Positions 60,401 to 64,000 of a stretch of DNA of 64,000 nt are shown here, piece by piece (the stretch's first letter is position 1; each line of letters opens with the position of its first letter). The notes beneath the pieces are model-generated. The model was not told the origin of the DNA, did no database searches, and saw nothing but the letters and a program-made list of their open reading frames with translations. This DNA comes from Amyelois transitella (Eukaryota; Arthropoda; Insecta; Lepidoptera; Pyralidae). The DNA lies in the NCBI RefSeq assembly GCF_032362555.1, contig NC_083522.1, positions 8,658,001-8,722,000 on the forward strand, given 5' to 3'. Both the position numbers and the translations under genes were made by a program.

Positions 60401-61675
60401 ATTAAAATTATAACAAAATTAAATTTATAAACAAAACAATTTAAATCAGAATAAAAAGCGTGGGGTGCATTTTACTTCATTTTCATAACTCTCTTGTCAT
60501 AAATATATGCTAATAGAATGATTTTAATATTTACTACATCAGGCACCCCACGCTTTTTACTCAGATTTAAATTGTTTTGTTTATAAATTTCATTTTGTTA
60601 TAATTTTAATCGGAGGTAATTGACTATAACTGATTGTTCGACTTGCTACTACTGTTTTATAATTCCTTTGTCATTAATTTTTATTTTCTATTTTTTAGTT
60701 TGATTAGCAATAAAAGCGTAGTTTTTTAGTTTTTTTTATTTTGAAATAATGACAACTGTAGATCGCGCGAGTGTTTTTTGTTGAATGTTGTAACTAAAGG
60801 TCCAGTAAAGTAAAATGAAATGAATTCATTTCATATAATATGGTGTTATAATATTCAATACATATCTAGCTTTGACTGTACAAAAGTATTTATTCACTTC
60901 AAAGCAAATATTCCTATATTTTCATCAAATTCTGAAACAAGTCGTGCGCTTCATTTTTCGTTCAAATCCTAGTGTCTCGGTAGTACGGGCGCTTACCATC
61001 TAAGAGTTTGAGTTTAATTATTTATTTCTTCGCTTCCAGATTATAGAACCATCTAAAATCCCGTCCATCTTCGAGAACGCTCTAGAAAGTGACATACTAT
61101 CGGATCTTCTGCGCGTACTAACGAATTATACGGAGAAATATAAGGAGAAGACTGTGAAGGAGTATTTGAAAAATATTTGCAGGGTGAAAAGATTTTCCGC
61201 TCTGGCCATGTTCTTGTCCAACAATGATAGAGAGCGTAAGTATATTTTAGACTAATTATTTTATTGGCCGTGTGGTTATCGGCACTTTAGAATAGAACCA
61301 CCCCATATCTTTACCATTTATGTCGTAAAAGTCGACTAAGAGGTAGGCTACTGAACTTGGGAATCCTCTTTTAGACGATGGGCTAGCAACCTGTCACTTT
61401 TTGAATCTCTATTCCATAAAGCCATACAGCTGAACGTGTCCTGTCAGTCTTTGCAAGACAGTTGGCTCTGTCTTCCCCGTAAGGGTTATAGGCGTGATTA
61501 TATTTATATAATATATTATAATAATATAAGAGTACTTATTTACAAACATACATACAATAATCGTTTATTTTGTTAACTTGTTTCAGACATCGAAAAGCTA
61601 CTACATCACTGTGTGGTTAATGAGGCCGCCACCGACGAAGAGATAGCAGATTTGAAGAACAAATATGAACTCTAA
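51470..61675 (+). CDS. RPAP3: RNA polymerase II-associated protein 3 (Spaghetti orthologue), 519 codons
   Basis: TPR adaptor of the R2TP co-chaperone complex, which links HSP90 to RUVBL1/2 and PIH1D1 in assembling RNA polymerases, snoRNPs and PIKK kinases. Ten exons: 51470-51604, 51802-51915, 52701-52820, 53279-53406, 54011-54221, 55165-55383, 56113-56287, 57697-57869, 61040-61235, 61587-61675; the frame is continuous to TAA. The N-terminus (ELxxxL...LQNWE, NGEFEQDLPPVRSK, DYKSWEKFDVDKA) matches the family. One TPR block (about 124-235) has GNAYVKQEKWDEAISCYTRA, YYANRGLCYLKKDR and YVKALQRRATAR; the N, N, K and R of the HSP90 carboxylate clamp are present. The C-terminal RPAP3_C domain (about 398-515) starts PPVNSVQF. 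A single TPR block, unlike the two in human RPAP3, matches the fly protein as recalled. Exon 1 has an unusual donor, GTCTAT. Introns are loaded with SINE and LINE pieces. Confidence 0.95.
52197..52375 (-). mobile_element. Family-3 SINE body in RPAP3 intron 2
   Basis: Decayed copy directly followed by an RTE fragment. Confidence 0.65.
52378..52595 (-). mobile_element. RTE 3' fragment in RPAP3 intron 2
   Basis: Reaches GATCAAGATACATTTGTCT; the reading frame still encodes a YLDQIKD...YPSGKEA terminus with substitutions. Confidence 0.82.
53466..53612 (+). mobile_element. RTE 3' fragment in RPAP3 intron 4
   Basis: ATTAAGGATGTCCTGGCAAAGG to GTACGTATGTAT, with a deletion near GTAGTCTGCC. Confidence 0.8.
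54258..54514 (+). mobile_element. Family-1 SINE with clear duplication, RPAP3 intron 5
   Basis: Flanked by ATCTTCTTCTT (54247-54257 and 54515-54525), giving an insert of 257 bp and defining the family's ends. It landed in the pyrimidine-rich end of a family-3 SINE. Confidence 0.92.
54515..54835 (-). mobile_element. Family-3 SINE with tRNA-like head, RPAP3 intron 5
   Basis: Most complete copy: the minus strand begins GCGTCGATGGTCGGATCGG, has B box CCGGTTCGAATCC, and ends CAGGGGGAAGAAGAAG. Confidence 0.8.
54914..55143 (+). mobile_element. Family-1 SINE next to the exon 6 acceptor
   Basis: The tail (ATGTATGTATGTA) ends about 21 nt before the exon 6 boundary at 55165; a ~25-bp internal deletion follows GATGGGCTA. 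Confidence 0.88.
55436..55622 (+). mobile_element. RTE 3' fragment in RPAP3 intron 6
   Basis: CTTGATCAAATTAAGGACGTCC to GTATGTATGTAT, frame open to the PSGKEA end. A family-2 SINE head scrap follows at 55643-55688. Confidence 0.85.
55754..55990 (-). mobile_element. Family-1 SINE in RPAP3 intron 6
   Basis: Near complete; the 5' stem-loop is lost. Confidence 0.82.
56041..56100 (+). mobile_element. Short RTE 3' end abutting the exon 7 acceptor
   Basis: Only the last ~60 bp of the LINE. The tail ends about 12 nt before the exon 7 boundary, so it borders the pyrimidine tract. Confidence 0.8.
56602..56863 (+). mobile_element. Family-1 SINE in RPAP3 intron 7
   Basis: Full length with intact GTGCCG...CGGCAC head stem. 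A 3' minus-strand scrap is at 56293-56375. Confidence 0.88.
57295..57600 (+). repeat. Unnamed repeat, copy 2, in RPAP3 intron 7
   Basis: Homologue of 47390-47640 with different reading frame; preceded by a fragment of a family-2 SINE head (57210-57295, GGTTCGAATCCCGGCCAGGGC). Confidence 0.65.
57889..58018 (-). mobile_element. RTE 3' fragment just after RPAP3 exon 8
   Basis: Begins about 20 nt past the exon 8 donor. Confidence 0.82.
58043..58270 (+). mobile_element. Family-1 SINE in RPAP3 intron 8
   Basis: Complete head; the segment between TCAGTCCTTTCA and GATGTGACC is deleted. Confidence 0.85.
58297..58516 (+). mobile_element. Helitron-like element, GTGTCACA subfamily
   Basis: Reverse-orientation homologue of 39352-39582, ending GCCGGGACAGTTAGT. 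Confidence 0.65.
58562..58672. repeat. Small MITE-like unit, 13-bp inverted ends
   Basis: ACAGCGCCATCTA at the left and TAGATGGCGTTGT at the right are reverse complements with one mismatch. No convincing target duplication. Confidence 0.45.
59681..59729 (+). pseudogene. Orphan THAP-like first exon in RPAP3 intron 8
   Basis: ATG at 59681 opens MSSDKHCCVPGCKGSG and runs straight into a good donor (G|GTATGT at 59730). The CCVPGC start is typical of the C2CH zinc finger of THAP domains, found in P-element transposases and domesticated relatives. I find no continuation of the domain (no second Cys-His pair) before a SINE at 59895 or the foldback at 60274. Probably the 5' end of a decayed THAP gene or P-like element; alternatively a live first exon nested in RPAP3 with distant exons. 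Confidence 0.5.
59895..60050 (-). mobile_element. Family-1 SINE, 5' truncated
   Basis: Lies between the THAP-like exon and the foldback; stops at CATCGCCTAAAAAAGAATC. Confidence 0.82.
60274..60737. repeat. Foldback: 195-bp inverted arms, 74-bp loop
   Basis: Left arm 60274-60468 and right arm 60543-60737 are equal-length reverse complements with about three mismatches noticed. A direct, slightly diverged copy of the outer ~50 bp (AAAAAACTACGCGTTTTATTG) sits just before, near 60220-60270. Located in RPAP3 intron 8, so the pre-mRNA would contain a nearly perfect ~195-bp duplex. Could be a foldback-type MITE; no target duplication was identified. Confidence 0.95.
61265..61505 (+). mobile_element. 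Family-1 SINE in RPAP3 intron 9
   Basis: Takes up about two thirds of this 351-nt intron; divergent. Confidence 0.8.
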
Positions 61676-61942
61676 GACTTGTATTGTAGGGTAGTTATAC
61701 AATTGTAGATCAAATAATTATATTATTATTGCTTGGACATTTTGGGACATTGGTTTTTTACGGATTTTCAACCCTTAAGCGTTTTATAAATTAGAGATTC
61801 TTCTTTTAGGCGAAGGGCTAGCAATCTGTCACGTATCTCAATCTCAATTCCATTAATAATCTATTCGGCTGAATGTCGCCTTCGAGTCTTATCGACGCTG
61901 TTGGTTCTGTCTACCCCGTATGGGATAAATACATTATATTGC

Positions 61943-62202
61943 CGTGCCGTGTGGTTCCCGGCACCAATACAAAAAATAATAGGACCACTCCATCTCTTTC
62001 CCATGGATGTCGTAAGAGGCGACTAAGGGATAGGCTTATAAACTTGAGATTCCTCTTTTAGGTGATGGGCTAGTCACTATTTGAATCTCAATTCTATCTT
62101 AAAGCCAAATAGCTGAACGTGGCCTATCAGTCTTTACAAGGCTTTGTTGGCTCTGTCTACTCCGCAAGGGATATAGATGTGATTATATGTATGTATGTAT
62201 GT
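61943..62202 (+). mobile_element. Family-1 SINE downstream of RPAP3
   Basis: Complete with ATGTATGTATGT tail. A 3' partial copy precedes it (about 61785-61940). Confidence 0.85.
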
Positions 62203-62244
62203 AGTATATATGTTGCGATGAAGGAGAACAACTTGATGGTGTCT

Positions 62245-62690
62245 TTAGTCCTGATTACATCTTCATCTCCCTGGAGAGGAGTCCTGGGCACGTGTTTGAT
62301 GATGATGATGACCATTATTCTTGATTCGGTCAGTTTCTTACACGAATCGACGCCCGTCTGACCTCCGTGACCTTTGTAAGGAACCTAATCCTTGTGGCAT
62401 CATGGTTGCATCCAGTTTCCTAAATGTGCAGGTTACCCCACGATGTTTTCCCTCACCGTGAGAGCATCGGTTGACACTTAAACTAATGTACAGTCAAAAG
62501 CACATCAACTTATATAACTTCAAATAAGCCTCATAGAATTCTATACAAGGTCCTGATATACGGTTGACTGTATTACTCATTCATTACTACTACATTGGTA
62601 TACGGTTAAGGTCGGATATGAACCTTTGCCTTTATGCATCACGATATTTTATACGGCCACCTTAACGGTTTGACCACCGATGAATTGGTA
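62245..62690 (-). mobile_element. Family-3 SINE, long diverged copy
   Basis: CTGGAGAGGAGTCCTGGG through GTCTGACCTCCGTGACC and CGATGTTTTCCCTCACCGTGAG; the head region near 62610-62690 is decayed, and about 70 bp are inserted near 62500. Confidence 0.65.
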
Positions 62691-63014
62691 CGAAGATTGT
62701 TCTCCAAATTCAATACTTATGTCCTGTAATGTCTAAGTTATTGGAAATATAGTCATTCAGTCAGTCATAATGACTTTGATTTTCTTTTTGATTGGGTGCA
62801 AGTATAGTTGATTTTCTGTGATTAATTGTTTAAGTTCGAATAAAATATTTTCCAAGAATACTTTGTATCATTTCTAGTTAAAAACAAATACTTCAAAACA
62901 TATCACCTCTTTACCCCTAATATAAGGAGATAATAATTGAGACCAAATTGATTTTATATTTATTTATTTATTTTTCATTTATCTAAAAGGTACAGCGTGT
63001 GATTACAATAACAA

Positions 63015-63235
63015 CATCGCAACATCGTGAGGAAACCTGCACATTCAGGAAACTGAATGTGTAACCATATGATCCAATACGGGTTAGATTTACCTGAAAA
63101 GGTTACGGAGATCATACGAATCGCTTCGTGTAAAAACCTGACTCACCCAATCCAGGATCCACGGTCAAAGGCATACCCCGGGCTCCTCTCCAGAGTGGTG
63201 AGGATGCAACCGGGACTAAAGCTAGGAGGAAGTAC
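63015..63235 (+). mobile_element. Family-3 SINE, opposite orientation
   Basis: Runs ATCGTGAGGAAACCTGCACA to GGGACTAAAGCTAGGAGGAAG; the preceding TTTATTTATTTATTT at 62957 may be another LINE tail. Confidence 0.75.
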
Positions 63236-63264
63236 AAGGTTCCCCGCGTTTTTCCGAGGACTTA

Positions 63265-63622
63265 AGAATAGGACTACTCCTTCTCTTTCCAATAGATGTC
63301 GCAAAAGGCGACTAAGGGATAGGCTAATAAACTTCGGATTTTTCTATTAGGCGATAGGCTAGCAATCTGTCACCATACAAATCCTAATAGCCATACAGCT
63401 GAGCGTGGTCTATCAGTCTGGTGTTGGGACTGTATAGACCGCAAGAGATAAAGACGTGACTATATGTGTGTATTACATATACTCACGTCTATATCCCTTG
63501 CGGGCTAGACAGAGCCAACAGTCTTGAAAAGACTGACAGGACAATCCCAAGTTTATAAGCCTATCCCTTAGTCGCCTTTAACGACATCCATGGGAATGAG
63601 ATGGAGTGGTCCTATTCTTTTT
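63265..63622. mobile_element. Tail-to-tail pair of family-1 SINEs
   Basis: A plus copy (63265-63470) and a minus copy (63474-63622) meet at their microsatellite tails. Confidence 0.8.
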
Positions 63623-63744
63623 ATATGTGTGTATGTATGTAGAAAGTAGGAGGTGTCAGTGAGAATTGCCGCAAGTAGCAATTTATTGTTTCTGCCTACC
63701 CCAATGGCAAACAGGCATGATTGTATGTAAATAAATATATGTAT

Positions 63745-63968
63745 ACGGGACAAATTACACAGATTGAGTTAGCCTCGAAGCAAGTTCGAGACTTGTGTTA
63801 CGAGACACTTACTCAACGAATATTTTATAATAAAAACTTATAAAGAAAACATCCAAGACCCAGGCCAATCAGAAAAAGTTATTTTTCTCATCATGTCCTG
63901 GCCGAGATTCGAACCCGGGACCTCCGGTGTCACAGACAAGCGTACTACCGCTGCGCCACAGAGGCCGT
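63745..63968 (-). mobile_element. tRNA-derived SINE (family 2)
   Basis: Complete; plus strand ends CTACCGCTGCGCCACAGAGGC. Confidence 0.85.
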
Positions 63969-64000
63969 CTGTAGATCATGTAACTCATCGACTGTACCTA

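Larger units (their letters stand above)
61676..64000. other. RPAP3 3' flank
   Basis: No canonical AATAAA lies close to the RPAP3 stop; candidate variant signals only. The rest is SINE sequence, and 62700-62955 is unassigned. Confidence 0.5.

Overview
The window looks like nuclear DNA of a moth or butterfly (Lepidoptera). The evidence is AT-rich sequence, GT-AG introns, RR-1 cuticular proteins with the mature start KLDRTYLPP, Helitrons of lepidopteran type ending in a hairpin plus CTAG, and dense interspersed repeats. The species cannot be read from the sequence.

Four host genes are supported. Three are paralogous cuticular-protein genes on the minus strand: A (658-4339), B (12348-15126) and C (22351-29997). 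Each has a tiny first coding exon (Met-x-Leu), a second exon with the signal peptide, mature start and RR-1 chitin-binding domain, and a last exon that adds a long low-complexity tail and ends in a shared motif. Each has a TATA box about 30 nt before a plausible start site, and an AATAAA downstream. In A and B part of the protein is invisible to simple ORF calling; the whole tail of B (452 codons) is an open frame that has no early ATG. The fourth gene, on the plus strand (51470-61675, ten exons, 519 codons), is the orthologue of RPAP3 (fly Spaghetti), an HSP90 co-chaperone subunit of the R2TP complex. It is functionally unrelated to the cuticle cluster.

The remainder is mostly transposable-element sequence: a 5'-truncated non-LTR retrotransposon with an intact 838-codon ORF just downstream of gene B; many short 3' pieces of an RTE-type LINE; about 45 full or partial copies of a ~257-bp SINE-like repeat (family 1) whose 3' end matches that LINE; a tRNA-derived SINE (family 2); a second tRNA-headed SINE (family 3); Helitrons; and at least one MITE. 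Several insertions carry readable target-site duplications, so nesting order can be established.

Layout: 1-640, repeat debris; 0.66-4.4 kb, gene A; 4.4-12.3 kb, repeats plus the LINE; 12.3-15.2 kb, gene B; 15.2-22.2 kb, repeats; 22.3-30.1 kb, gene C; 30.1-51.4 kb, a gene-free repeat desert; 51.5-61.7 kb, RPAP3; 61.7-64 kb, repeats. The least ordinary structures are a 195-bp-arm foldback and an orphan THAP-like first exon in RPAP3 intron 8, ~223-bp inverted repeats around a broken polymerase-associated ORF at 41.3-43.5 kb, and an extra SINE-filled intron inside the RR-1 domain of gene A.
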